The notes under the pieces are model-generated. The model worked only from the letters and a program-made list of their open reading frames with translations. It did no database searches and was not told where the DNA came from. This document shows, one piece after another, positions 4,644 to 14,458 of a stretch of DNA of 24,087 bases. Position 1 is the first letter of the stretch, and each line of letters opens with the position of its first letter. The stretch covers positions 1 to 24,087 of the IMG/VR virus record IMGVR_UViG_3300030118_002201; one strand, 5' to 3'. The stretch comes from a virus. Position numbers and translations under genes: made by a program.

Positions 4644-6410
4644 ATGCCATTAGATAGCGATACATTATACGACAGAATAGATTATTTGAGACTTTTAAAT
4701 AAAGATTCAATAATGGACAGGTCACGTATAAGAGACATTATGAATGGTGGAGAATCTGCTGTAAGAGCATTACTAGGTAATACAATAAATGTCGAATACC
4801 ACGAATTACCTGCACCTAATTTATTTTTAACTGCATTAGAAAGATTTGCACAAAAATTAGGCAGAAGTCCTGATTTAAAAGTTGACATCATAAACGAAAA
4901 AGATTCTGAACGTGCAAAGAAAAAATCTGAAAAACTTGAACGTATTGTTATGGCATACGACAAATATCAAAAACTTGGTATGCAGTTACCACAAGTAGGT
5001 AGATGGTTACCTGGTTATGGTTTTGTTGTTTGGACAATATCACACAAAAGAGACAAAGATGGTAACCCATATCCGTATGCAGAGATACGTGACCCTTTTA
5101 CTTGTTACCCTGGTTACTTTGGTAACGACCAACAACCAAAAGAATTAGCAATAATTACTAGAGTTCCGCACAAGATACTTGCAGAACAATATCCTGATGC
5201 TAAAAAATTTATATACGAAAAACCTGATGAAGAAGAGCCATCACCATATGGCGTAATGATGGACTATGGTGATAGATTTAACAACTGGGCAGGTTCTAAT
5301 GGTGACGGAAAGATTGTTGTTGAATATAAAGATGCAGAAGGAACGTATGTATTTTTACCTGAAAACAGAAAAATTATTGATTTTATGGAAAACCCACTTA
5401 AATCAGGACCTTGTTTTGTAATAGCAAAAAGATATAGCTTTGACCAATTACAAAGTCAATTTCAACATATTACAGGTCTTATGGCAAACATGGCAAAAAT
5501 AAACATCTTAGGAACTATTGCTATGGAAGATGCAGTATTTACTGAAACAAACATTGTTGGTGAGATTGAATCAGGGAAATACAGAAAAGGTAGGTTTGCT
5601 GTTAACTACCTTGCCCCTGGTTCATCAGTATCAAAACCTGTAAACAATTTACCATATCAGTTATTCCAACAAGTAGATAGATTAGAACGACACTTACGAC
5701 TAGGTGCAGCTTATCCTGTATCAGATGATGGACAATCTCCAAATGCATTTGTTACTGGTAGAGGATTAGAAGAACTTGGTCAATCTGCATCATTGCATGT
5801 AAGAGAATATCAAACAATATTATCTGATGCACTACAAGAGTTAGATGCAAAAAGACTTGAATATGATGAGGCAATGTTTCCTGGTGTAAGAAAACCTATA
5901 GCAGGTTATCACAAAGGAACAGCTTACAAAGAAACTTATGTACCATCATCAGACATCAAAGAATTTTATACAACAAGAAGAGTGTATGGTGTTATGGCAG
6001 GATTTGATGAGCCACAAAAAATTATTACAGGTTTACAACTCAAACAACAAGGAATTATTGATACACAGACATTACAAGAAAACATGGATGGCTTAGATAA
6101 TATTACAAAGATACAACAACGTATTAGTGCAGAGAGAGCAGAAACAGTATTGTTTGAAAGTCTTATGGCACAAGCAGCACAAGGTGACCCTAAAGCTACT
6201 ATGGCTGCAATAGAGATTAGAAAAAATCCACAAAAAATGTCTGCAATATTAGATAAATATTTTACACCTGAAGGTGATGAACCATCACAAGAAGAGTTAG
6301 CTATGTTAGGTCAAGGAGGTCCACAGATACCTGGAGGACCTGGTGGTGGATTACCTGGTATAGAACAGGTGTTAGGTGCTTTAGGACAACAAGGACAGCC
6401 TGATGGATGA
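4644..6410 (+). CDS. portal protein
   Basis: The portal forms the ring at the capsid vertex through which TerL drives DNA. The call rests on position directly after terL with no gap, the length of 588 aa (typical for portals), and the overall pattern: a polar N-terminal part with APNLFLTALERFAQKLG, a central domain with beta-rich segments, and a long helical part near LFQQVDRLERHLRLGAAYPV. A conserved-looking TGRGLEELGQ follows. The C-terminus is a Gly/Pro/Gln-rich tail from about residue 550. I do not see catalytic motifs, as expected. The next gene overlaps its end by 8 nt. Confidence 0.85.
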   Translation: MPLDSDTLYDRIDYLRLLNKDSIMDRSRIRDIMNGGESAVRALLGNTINVEYHELPAPNLFLTALERFAQKLGRSPDLKVDIINEKDSERAKKKSEKLERIVMAYDKYQKLGMQLPQVGRWLPGYGFVVWTISHKRDKDGNPYPYAEIRDPFTCYPGYFGNDQQPKELAIITRVPHKILAEQYPDAKKFIYEKPDEEEPSPYGVMMDYGDRFNNWAGSNGDGKIVVEYKDAEGTYVFLPENRKIIDFMENPLKSGPCFVIAKRYSFDQLQSQFQHITGLMANMAKINILGTIAMEDAVFTETNIVGEIESGKYRKGRFAVNYLAPGSSVSKPVNNLPYQLFQQVDRLERHLRLGAAYPVSDDGQSPNAFVTGRGLEELGQSASLHVREYQTILSDALQELDAKRLEYDEAMFPGVRKPIAGYHKGTAYKETYVPSSDIKEFYTTRRVYGVMAGFDEPQKIITGLQLKQQGIIDTQTLQENMDGLDNITKIQQRISAERAETVLFESLMAQAAQGDPKATMAAIEIRKNPQKMSAILDKYFTPEGDEPSQEELAMLGQGGPQIPGGPGGGLPGIEQVLGALGQQGQPDG

Positions 6411-6606
6411 ACAAGAAATATTAACTAAATTTTTCGACATTATAAATTGTGAAGATTGGAATGATGATGTCTTTACTGGTATAGAAACTGAAAAAGTTTT
6501 AATGACACAATACATTACAATACCTACACCACATCCTGAAATATTTATAAACTTTGCATTTTCTTTTGAATATAACCCTGACTTAGGAAAAGATTTATAT
6601 GGCTAA
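6403..6606 (+). CDS. 67-aa acidic hypothetical protein
   Basis: The ATG lies inside the portal end (8-nt overlap) with AAGGA just upstream, and the end overlaps the next gene by 8 nt. The product is acidic and aromatic: MDEQEILTKFFDIINCEDW, later ITIPTPHPEIFINFAFSF. Its charge contrasts sharply with the basic small proteins before terL. I recognise no family. The overlaps on both sides support a real gene of the virion operon. Confidence 0.7.
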   Translation: MDEQEILTKFFDIINCEDWNDDVFTGIETEKVLMTQYITIPTPHPEIFINFAFSFEYNPDLGKDLYG

Positions 6607-7012
6607 TGGAAAATTTAACAGAGGTAGAAAAAATAAAGCGTTACAAGAGGCAACTGATTTAACACAAGCAGGTGCATTTGCAGACATTGTTGCACCTCCA
6701 AGAAAAGAGGGCGACCCAACAGGACAGACTACAGCATTAGATAATCAAGCAGGTGCAATATCACCCATAGCTGATGAGCCATTGCCAAGACAACCAAGGC
6801 AACCTGCTATACCTTCAGCACCAATAAACTTATCTGCACCTACAAACAAACCAAGTGAGCCTGTTACATCAGGAATACCATTTGGTGCAGGAGATAATGG
6901 TGCTAAACCTTTTGCTACAGATACAGTAAACAATTTTTTGATTGCTGCAAAAAGAGTATTTAACGACCCAATATTTGATGAGCTGCTAGAGGCAGACAAC
7001 GATATAGGGTGA
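6599..7012 (+). CDS. 137-aa Pro/Ala-rich linker-like protein
   Basis: AGGAAAA precedes the start, which overlaps the previous gene by 8 nt. A basic N-terminus (MANGKFNRGRKNK) is followed by a long low-complexity part rich in Pro, Ala, Gln and Thr (about 30-105), likely disordered, and a short helical C-terminus NNFLIAAKRVFNDPIFDELLE. It may be a virion linker or an adaptor for the giant protein that follows after 1 nt. The function is unknown, and the family is not recognised. Confidence 0.7.
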   Translation: MANGKFNRGRKNKALQEATDLTQAGAFADIVAPPRKEGDPTGQTTALDNQAGAISPIADEPLPRQPRQPAIPSAPINLSAPTNKPSEPVTSGIPFGAGDNGAKPFATDTVNNFLIAAKRVFNDPIFDELLEADNDIG

Positions 7013-7013
7013 C

Positions 7014-10000
7014 ATGGATTACAGACCTACATTTTATTTACCATCAACGTTTGTAGATGGATTAGCAGAAAAAACAACACAAAACAAAGACGAGATAGCA
7101 CAGTTTGAAAGGTCTATTACACCTGAACTTGCACAGAATATGGTGGACATATCTAAAACATATCCTACTTTAGACAAAAGACTTGTTGTTTATACAGCTT
7201 TGTCAGGTGTGCAATCTGATGATTCTATGCTTTTAGAACTTGCACAAAAGCAAGAAAAAGCTATGGAAAAAAAACAAAGAATAAATATAAAAACAAATGT
7301 AAATCCACTTAAACGAGGAACACAACTTGGATTTTTAGCTATGGATTCTGCATTCCAAAATATATCTAAAAACTTTAAAGCATCTGTAGTAGCAGCACAA
7401 GCAACAGATACATCACTTACAAAAGCTGTTATTGGTAATACTTTGTCAGGTTTAGTTCCTGGTGATGAACTAACAGAACAAATTAGAAAAACAACATTAG
7501 GTAGTGAGTTCAATCAAAAATACAATGAGGCGAAAGATGCGTATGGAGAAACAGAATTTAAAAGAGCATTGGGAGAAATACAAGCAGGTAAACCACTTAA
7601 CTTAGGTGTTGGTTTTTTACCTAACTCTATTGCGTTAGAAGATACAGACGTATATGTAAAACAGATAAAGTTAGGTAAAAGTCCTACAGAGGCATACAAT
7701 ATTGCTGCTGAGACATATGGTAGACCTATTACAGAAGAGTTTGAGAGAGACGAGTATCAGTTTAATTATGTTACTAAATCAGGTGAAAAAATACCTATAT
7801 CTCCTGGTCGTGTTGTAGCTGCACAATTTTCACAAGAAGGCGATATACAATATGCTTTAGCATCAACAATAATTGATGGTGCATTTAGATTAGGTGCAGA
7901 CCCAATAAACTTGTTACTTGGTTATGGTGCAGCAATAAAAACTGCAGGTAGAAAAGTTGTATCTGCTACAGAAGTCGCACAATATACAGATGATGCAGCA
8001 TTTTTGACACGAGCATTAAATACTTTTAAACCAACCAAACAAGGTAAAGAGGCTAGAAGATTAACATTTGGTAAAACAGCAGAGCAAGTTATGAACTCTA
8101 AATGGGGTGATAAGTTTGTTGATGCTATGGTACAAAATGATTCTATTGCTAGATTACGTGATATACCTACATTAAGAAAAGTTGATGTGCGTGTATTAGA
8201 TTTATTTACAAAAATAAAAAACAAAGACGCTATGAAAGAAGTTCTTACAACACTTCTTAAAAATGGTGACTTGTCTGCGATAACAACTGCACCTTATACA
8301 GGAGCTGTTATAGGTGATGATTTGGCTAGAGCTGCAATAGAAACTCCTATTACAAAATTACCTATGAGACAATCTGTTGTAGCAGAGTTATCTAATCAAA
8401 TAGCTAAAAAGTTTGCAGGTGCATCTACTGATATTGCACCACTTAGAAAAGCTATAGGTGGTTTGTTATCTAGTAAAGATGACCCATTCAGAGGTTTGAT
8501 TGGTATTGGTGGCACGTTAAAAAATGCATTACCACAAAAAGTTACAAGATTGTTTGATTTAGCACCTAGTAGGTTTGCATCAATAAGTTATTTAAATGAG
8601 ACAATAGAAAACATAGACGCAATACTTGTTACAGCAAAACAATCTGCAAAAGTTAGAGATGATTTTACCCAACAGTTGTTAGATGCAACAACACAACGTG
8701 ATATAGAAACTATTGTTATGAAACTTAACAAACGTTTAGGTAAAGAAATAATAAAAGAAAATCCTGATTTAGTAGGTGAAGAAAAACTTATAGATGAAGT
8801 ATTTACTTTTGTAAATAATGAAATAGCAGAAAAAAGAAAATACATGTATGACAGTGATGGCAAACCATTAGCATTTCCTGGTACAAAATTTGATGATATA
8901 ACACAACAAGTAGTGGATGACGAAATAATAAGTTCATCAAGGATTGCAGTGCCTACTGCTTTTTCATTAGGACAGTTTACAGAAAACTTTGTTCCGTTAG
9001 TTGATTACAAAGAGTTAGGCACTGCTTTTTCTGATTTTAGAAGATTAGTAGGACCAAGCGACAGTAAGTTAAACAAGTACATATCTAAAACTTGGAATGA
9101 CCCTAATCGTGGAACAACAGAAAAAATATTAGAACAATTAAAAGTTCCTAAAACAACCTTAAAACAAAATTATCAAAAAAATAAAAAGACATTAGCACCA
9201 CCAAACTTTTTAATATCTTTGTATGACGATTATCTTATGCAAAGAATATTAAAACCATTATGGATGATTAGACCTGCATTAGCTACTAGAGTGCCAGGAG
9301 AGGAATCATTACGTATTGCTTTTTATGGTGGACCAAATGTATTTACACATCCGTTGTTACTTGCATCTATGAAATCAAAACCACAAAAATTATTGACAAA
9401 AAATGACCCTACTATTGTTGAATTGACTGGTGGACTAGGAGAACAGTTATTTGCTACAAGAATACTTAGTGATGAGATAGATGAAGTAGCAGAGTTGTTG
9501 GGAACAGAGTTTATGCAAAAAGATATTGCAAACTTAAAATATGATGAAATACAACAAATAATAAAAACATTACGTCTTAATACAAACATGTCAGGACAAG
9601 TTGGTGATTCGTTTTTACAAAATGCTATTGATGGTAAAGATGCTACAACTTTTGCTTATGATGAAATTGTTGGACAACTTAAAACTTTAGGTACACAACC
9701 TTATAATTTACGTGCTGCACAAACATTAACAAATAATATTGAATTATCAGACATACCAGGTGTTTTACCTTTTGTAAATTTAACAAATGTTGTACCAGGA
9801 AACATAAGCGTTATACCAAATAAATTGTATAGACAAGTGTTTGACGTAACAAACAATGATGAGATGAGACAGGCTATACAAAGTTATACAACTAATCCTG
9901 AAATACAAAAACAATTAACTAAAAAAAATCACAATATAACAATACAAAAAGCAGGTAGTAATTTAATTATGAATGTAAGTATGACGTTAAATACAGGTGC

Positions 10001-13000
10001 AAATTTTGATAGAGGACTTAAAAATGCATTGTCTATAGCCATAAAAGCACATACACCAAAAATTTATATAAGAAAAGATTTGTGGGCTGAATTACCACCA
10101 GGACATCCTATAAAAAATGTTGCAAAAGAATTAGAAGATGTTTATGAGATAAGAGTTTATCCACAACCTGATGCACGTATAGATAATACAAATTTTGAAT
10201 CTGTTGTAAACAAAGAAATTATGGAATATGTTTTTGAACAAAATTTTGAAGTAGCTAGAAAAATTGTACAGAAAAAAGGTGGCTATGCAAATGCTGCACC
10301 ATCAGGTTCATTTTTTAACACAGATAGATACTATGTAGAAACAATGGCTAACTCTACATTAGCAAAAGCATTAAGACCACAAGGTCGTGCAAGAAATGCT
10401 GCAGCAGATTTTTACATTATGGTAAATAAATACGAACCAGGTAGTACAACAATAAATCCTGATTATTACAGAGGATTTTTTCACGAGATACTTAATAAAG
10501 CAAAAGACCCACTGTTTGTTACTGTAGCTAGAGATGGTGCTGATAAAGCATTTGATTATTTTAAAAATAATCCACAAGGTAAAAAATATATACAAGAACT
10601 TATAAAGAGAAGTGATGACCCTGATGTTCGTGCTGTTTTAAATAATGATGAGCAATTACTTTCTTATATGAAAGCAACAGAGTATGAAATTGCTAGATTG
10701 TCAGGTGCTAATAAAAAAATATTAAGAGGTGGTAGAGAAGTATCAGAGCAAGATGCAAGAGAGATTGTTGGATTAGAATATCCTGATTACGAATCTGATA
10801 TATTTGGTAGTGGTGGTCAAACAATACGTAATTTTATAGCTAATGGTGGATATGTAAATGGTGAGGATTATGTAGAGTTATCACAAAAATACGCTATAAA
10901 TTCAAGCGGTGAAAAATATATATCTAAGTTTTATGTAAAATTACAAGAAGTATTTAAAGAAGATTTAGTTGATTTAGATTTAGGTCCAAGAAACATTGCT
11001 TTTAACAATAACCCATCATTAACACGTGCAGGTGCAACTATAGATACTGCTGTAAAAAAATGGGATGATGTTTTACAAAAAGGTTACAATACATTTTTAA
11101 CAAGACCATCAGACTTTTTAAATCGTGACCCATTTTTTAGATGGTCTTTTTACACACTAGCTGAAGATATTATGCCCTACATGACACAAGAAGTAAAAGA
11201 AGAATTTGTTGTTGGTGCAAAAACATGGGTTGATGGTAGTGATTTATACAAAAATTTAGTTAGAAAATCTAAGTTACCATCCGAAGAAAATACTATTACA
11301 AGTCTTGAACAAGCAGAAACTTTGTTGAAATATAAAGCTATGGAAGAAGTAAGAAATTTATTGTATGCAAGTTCTAACAGACATGTCTTATCTGATGTAA
11401 TGGCATCTTATGTGCCATTTCCTGAGATATGGCAAGAGGTTATAAAGACTTGGGGTAAATTACTTGCAGAAAATCCACAGAAGTTTAACAGAACAAGAAT
11501 AGCTGTAGATAGAGGTAAAGAGGCAAAACCTTGGGATATTGATAATGCATTCTTTACAACAGACCCTGTAACAGGCGAATTGTTATTTAATTACGTAGAT
11601 GTTATGCATGTAGCGTCATTTGGACTTACAGCTTTACCTGGTGCGTTTGGTTTTAAACCATTACAATCAGGATTGTTAGGTTCTGATTTAGAAGATGAAG
11701 GTGTACGTGTAAGACCTTATGGATTTTTAGAAGGACTTAACTTAATATCTGCAAATGGTTTTTCACCAGGTTTTGGTCCTATTGTTACATTTCCGTTTAA
11801 AGTTTTAACAAAAATAGCTACAGCACCAAAATTATTAACTGATTTTATACTTGGTAATTTTGAGCAACCAGGTTCGCAACCAAACTTGATTAATGAGTTA
11901 CCTGCATGGGCAAAAGGATATTTTAAAGCTATTCCATTTACACAAGAGGCAACAGAAGAAATAAATGCGTCATACTCCAAGACTGTTATGGATTTGTTTA
12001 CATTATATTATTACGCAGGTAAATGGACACCTGATGATGAACAAAGTGTAAAACTTGCAATGCAAGAGGCTGAAAGAGCAGCAGCAATACATTGGTTAAT
12101 TAGAGGCACAGCATCTGCAGCATTTCCTACATCTATACAACCTAGATATGAAATAAAAGATAAGAATGGTGCATGGTGGACTATGCAAGTATTAGGTCAA
12201 AAGTATCAACAAATGTTAGAGGCTAATCAGTATGATTACTATGTAACATCACAACAATTTATACAACGCTTTGGATTGAATCCAATTCCACTACGACAAT
12301 CATCTACAGTCAAAAAAGGTAGATTCCCTGTTAAAAAAGAATCTTATGCGTTTTGGCAAAAAACAGAAAACAAAGAGTTACTAGAAAGAAAACCATATAC
12401 AGCAATATATTTGTTTCCTGACAAAGTAGATGATGAGTTTTCTTTACCTGCATTTATGGCAGGTGGTGAGGTATTAGACCCTACTGCATATGAAAGAGCA
12501 ACAAAACAATCTCTTTTACAATTTGAGTTAGAAAATATAAAAGAAGAGTTGAACAATGATAAAACATTGACATCAGCAGCAAGAAAAGAAAGATACTCTG
12601 CTATCAGAGCTGAAAAAGAATTAGAGTATGGTGTTATATCCTATGGTCGTCTTGGTGATGCAGTAGAACAAGCAGACAAGTATCAAATTATATTAGAACT
12701 AAGAGATTGGAAAAATGAACCACTTTTAGCTGCAACACCTGAATATCCGATACTAGAAAAATTTATAGAAGAGTATGACAGAGCTATAGATGTAGTGCTA
12801 AATGGTGGTACATTTAGAGGTGTAAGGATTAAGAAAGGTGGAATACCAGGTAAAACTGCTGCTACACTAAGTGGTACAAGCCCTGAGATAGCTGACATTA
12901 GGACTGAGCTTGACGCATATGCAAGAGAACTTGCATTGCAAAATGAAGATACAGAATGGATTAGTATATACTTAGGAAGTTTTTGGAAAGAATTAGATAA

Positions 13001-13019
13001 TAGAAGGTATTTGAAGTGA
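7014..13019 (+). CDS. 2001-aa giant virion protein, probable internal or DNA-ejection protein
   Basis: AGGGTG precedes the ATG. At 2001 residues it takes a quarter of the window. Segments match patterns I remember from very large structural proteins of uncultured marine phages: DGAFRLGADPINLLLG (about 288-303), WMIRPALATRVPGEESLR then FTHPLLL (about 749-783), RDPFFRWSFY (1371-1380), a helix-rich stretch ending in VPFPEIWQEV (about 1466-1475), and ISANGFSPGFGPIVTFP (about 1578-1594). No tape-measure repeats, signal peptide, protease, lysozyme or DFDGD polymerase motif was seen. Position between portal and the other large proteins suggests an ejected internal protein, as in podovirus-like virions; that is inference. 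The stop overlaps the next gene by 4 nt. Confidence 0.75.
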   Translation: MDYRPTFYLPSTFVDGLAEKTTQNKDEIAQFERSITPELAQNMVDISKTYPTLDKRLVVYTALSGVQSDDSMLLELAQKQEKAMEKKQRINIKTNVNPLKRGTQLGFLAMDSAFQNISKNFKASVVAAQATDTSLTKAVIGNTLSGLVPGDELTEQIRKTTLGSEFNQKYNEAKDAYGETEFKRALGEIQAGKPLNLGVGFLPNSIALEDTDVYVKQIKLGKSPTEAYNIAAETYGRPITEEFERDEYQFNYVTKSGEKIPISPGRVVAAQFSQEGDIQYALASTIIDGAFRLGADPINLLLGYGAAIKTAGRKVVSATEVAQYTDDAAFLTRALNTFKPTKQGKEARRLTFGKTAEQVMNSKWGDKFVDAMVQNDSIARLRDIPTLRKVDVRVLDLFTKIKNKDAMKEVLTTLLKNGDLSAITTAPYTGAVIGDDLARAAIETPITKLPMRQSVVAELSNQIAKKFAGASTDIAPLRKAIGGLLSSKDDPFRGLIGIGGTLKNALPQKVTRLFDLAPSRFASISYLNETIENIDAILVTAKQSAKVRDDFTQQLLDATTQRDIETIVMKLNKRLGKEIIKENPDLVGEEKLIDEVFTFVNNEIAEKRKYMYDSDGKPLAFPGTKFDDITQQVVDDEIISSSRIAVPTAFSLGQFTENFVPLVDYKELGTAFSDFRRLVGPSDSKLNKYISKTWNDPNRGTTEKILEQLKVPKTTLKQNYQKNKKTLAPPNFLISLYDDYLMQRILKPLWMIRPALATRVPGEESLRIAFYGGPNVFTHPLLLASMKSKPQKLLTKNDPTIVELTGGLGEQLFATRILSDEIDEVAELLGTEFMQKDIANLKYDEIQQIIKTLRLNTNMSGQVGDSFLQNAIDGKDATTFAYDEIVGQLKTLGTQPYNLRAAQTLTNNIELSDIPGVLPFVNLTNVVPGNISVIPNKLYRQVFDVTNNDEMRQAIQSYTTNPEIQKQLTKKNHNITIQKAGSNLIMNVSMTLNTGANFDRGLKNALSIAIKAHTPKIYIRKDLWAELPPGHPIKNVAKELEDVYEIRVYPQPDARIDNTNFESVVNKEIMEYVFEQNFEVARKIVQKKGGYANAAPSGSFFNTDRYYVETMANSTLAKALRPQGRARNAAADFYIMVNKYEPGSTTINPDYYRGFFHEILNKAKDPLFVTVARDGADKAFDYFKNNPQGKKYIQELIKRSDDPDVRAVLNNDEQLLSYMKATEYEIARLSGANKKILRGGREVSEQDAREIVGLEYPDYESDIFGSGGQTIRNFIANGGYVNGEDYVELSQKYAINSSGEKYISKFYVKLQEVFKEDLVDLDLGPRNIAFNNNPSLTRAGATIDTAVKKWDDVLQKGYNTFLTRPSDFLNRDPFFRWSFYTLAEDIMPYMTQEVKEEFVVGAKTWVDGSDLYKNLVRKSKLPSEENTITSLEQAETLLKYKAMEEVRNLLYASSNRHVLSDVMASYVPFPEIWQEVIKTWGKLLAENPQKFNRTRIAVDRGKEAKPWDIDNAFFTTDPVTGELLFNYVDVMHVASFGLTALPGAFGFKPLQSGLLGSDLEDEGVRVRPYGFLEGLNLISANGFSPGFGPIVTFPFKVLTKIATAPKLLTDFILGNFEQPGSQPNLINELPAWAKGYFKAIPFTQEATEEINASYSKTVMDLFTLYYYAGKWTPDDEQSVKLAMQEAERAAAIHWLIRGTASAAFPTSIQPRYEIKDKNGAWWTMQVLGQKYQQMLEANQYDYYVTSQQFIQRFGLNPIPLRQSSTVKKGRFPVKKESYAFWQKTENKELLERKPYTAIYLFPDKVDDEFSLPAFMAGGEVLDPTAYERATKQSLLQFELENIKEELNNDKTLTSAARKERYSAIRAEKELEYGVISYGRLGDAVEQADKYQIILELRDWKNEPLLAATPEYPILEKFIEEYDRAIDVVLNGGTFRGVRIKKGGIPGKTAATLSGTSPEIADIRTELDAYARELALQNEDTEWISIYLGSFWKELDNRRYLK

Positions 13020-14458
13020 CAACAAAAAAATCACAAAATCTAATAGAGGAGTATTTAAATTCTTTAGATAATAATTTACAATATCCTGATGATTTTGCAT
13101 TTTTTATATCTGAATTAAACAAAAGAATATTTATACCTATTCGTTTAGAAAAAGAAGATGGTGAAGTATCAGCAAAAGATTATCCATTAAATGAATTATT
13201 AGCGTTACCAGGAACAGGAACAATAGGTTTTGCTTTCGGTGACAACCTTGTACCTTATAGAGAGGCTTTATTAAATCCATCTAGTTTAGAGGCATATTTT
13301 AATGCATTAGAAGGTTATTTAATACAAGAAGGACAATCTACAGAATCTACATTTGGATTACCAGGACCAAGTCAACAAAATGTAACTTATAGTTCATTAG
13401 CTGATGTTTCTATTGCACAAACTATTTATGACAATATTGTTGAATGGAACACATCATCAACAACATTTAAGGCTTTTAATCCTGATGAACCAAAAGTACC
13501 AGGTATTATAACACCGACTGAACCTGCTCAAGACCGAGAAACAGGTGAGTTCTTTTTTAGGTCTAATGATTATTATGTTGGACCTAATACAGCAATTAAT
13601 CAGTTAGATGAGTATGTTGATGTAACCACTGGAGAAACAAAAAAATATAATGGTGAACCACTAAAACCTGTATTTAGAATAGGTGCTGCATCTGCATTAT
13701 TTGAAGGTCTAAGTCAAGAAAAAATATTTGAAATACAACAAGATTTAGCAGGTGCAGGTTTGGATTTAACATCTTTTGATTTTATACCTGGATTTGTAGA
13801 TACGACAGCACGAGGTGCAGAGGTAGATTTTGTTGCAGCATTAATGACAAGGGCAAATGAATTTTCTGCAAATTTTCCTAACTTAAATTATATAGACAAA
13901 AATGCAGGTACATTGTATGGACAACTTAAACCATTTATAGAATTTCAAAAAGGTGTTTCAGACAAAGTAAATCTTTTAGATGAGTTTGAAAGACAAGGAT
14001 ATACAGGAGAAGTTGTACCTCCAAATGAGGCAGAAATAAAAGCTGCTGTTGATGAAGTATTTATATCAAAAGGAATAAATCCTACTTCTGCAGACTACGC
14101 AACATATGGTGCTGTATTTGCAAATTTACAATCACAAGCTGCAGCAAGAGAATTTGAAATAGAAAATAATAAACCTAATTTTACAGATATTATTCAGCTT
14201 GGTACATCATATGATAACACAACAAGTATTGGACCATACACATATGGTGGTTTTGGTGTATCATTACCAACACCTGAAGAGGCAAGAAAAAAATTAGGAC
14301 AACCTTTACTACCTTCTATAGACGTAGAATTTGAACTTGGAAAAATTGTAGAGGAGCGAGAGGCAGGAAGAATAGATGCAGCAAAAGAAATAATTGCTAG
14401 AACTGCACAAGCTGCAGCATTTAAGAAAAACTTTATGGTGTTTGAGGAGAACTTTTAA
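13016..14458 (+). CDS. 480-aa virion protein with a peptidoglycan-binding-like segment
   Basis: The start is GTG, overlapping the previous stop (GTGA), with GAAGG 8 nt upstream; no ATG lies nearby in frame. Around residues 222-290 the sequence runs LFEGLSQEKIFEIQQDLAGAG, then IPGFVD and a helix to LMTRANEF. This resembles the spacing of peptidoglycan-binding repeats (IQxxL..aG, pG.xD), but is divergent. The rest has many acidic residues and an Ala-rich helical C-terminus. Its place between the giant protein and the lysozyme-like protein suggests a virion component involved in cell-wall passage or ejection, as inference. Confidence 0.65.
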   Translation: MTTKKSQNLIEEYLNSLDNNLQYPDDFAFFISELNKRIFIPIRLEKEDGEVSAKDYPLNELLALPGTGTIGFAFGDNLVPYREALLNPSSLEAYFNALEGYLIQEGQSTESTFGLPGPSQQNVTYSSLADVSIAQTIYDNIVEWNTSSTTFKAFNPDEPKVPGIITPTEPAQDRETGEFFFRSNDYYVGPNTAINQLDEYVDVTTGETKKYNGEPLKPVFRIGAASALFEGLSQEKIFEIQQDLAGAGLDLTSFDFIPGFVDTTARGAEVDFVAALMTRANEFSANFPNLNYIDKNAGTLYGQLKPFIEFQKGVSDKVNLLDEFERQGYTGEVVPPNEAEIKAAVDEVFISKGINPTSADYATYGAVFANLQSQAAAREFEIENNKPNFTDIIQLGTSYDNTTSIGPYTYGGFGVSLPTPEEARKKLGQPLLPSIDVEFELGKIVEEREAGRIDAAKEIIARTAQAAAFKKNFMVFEENF

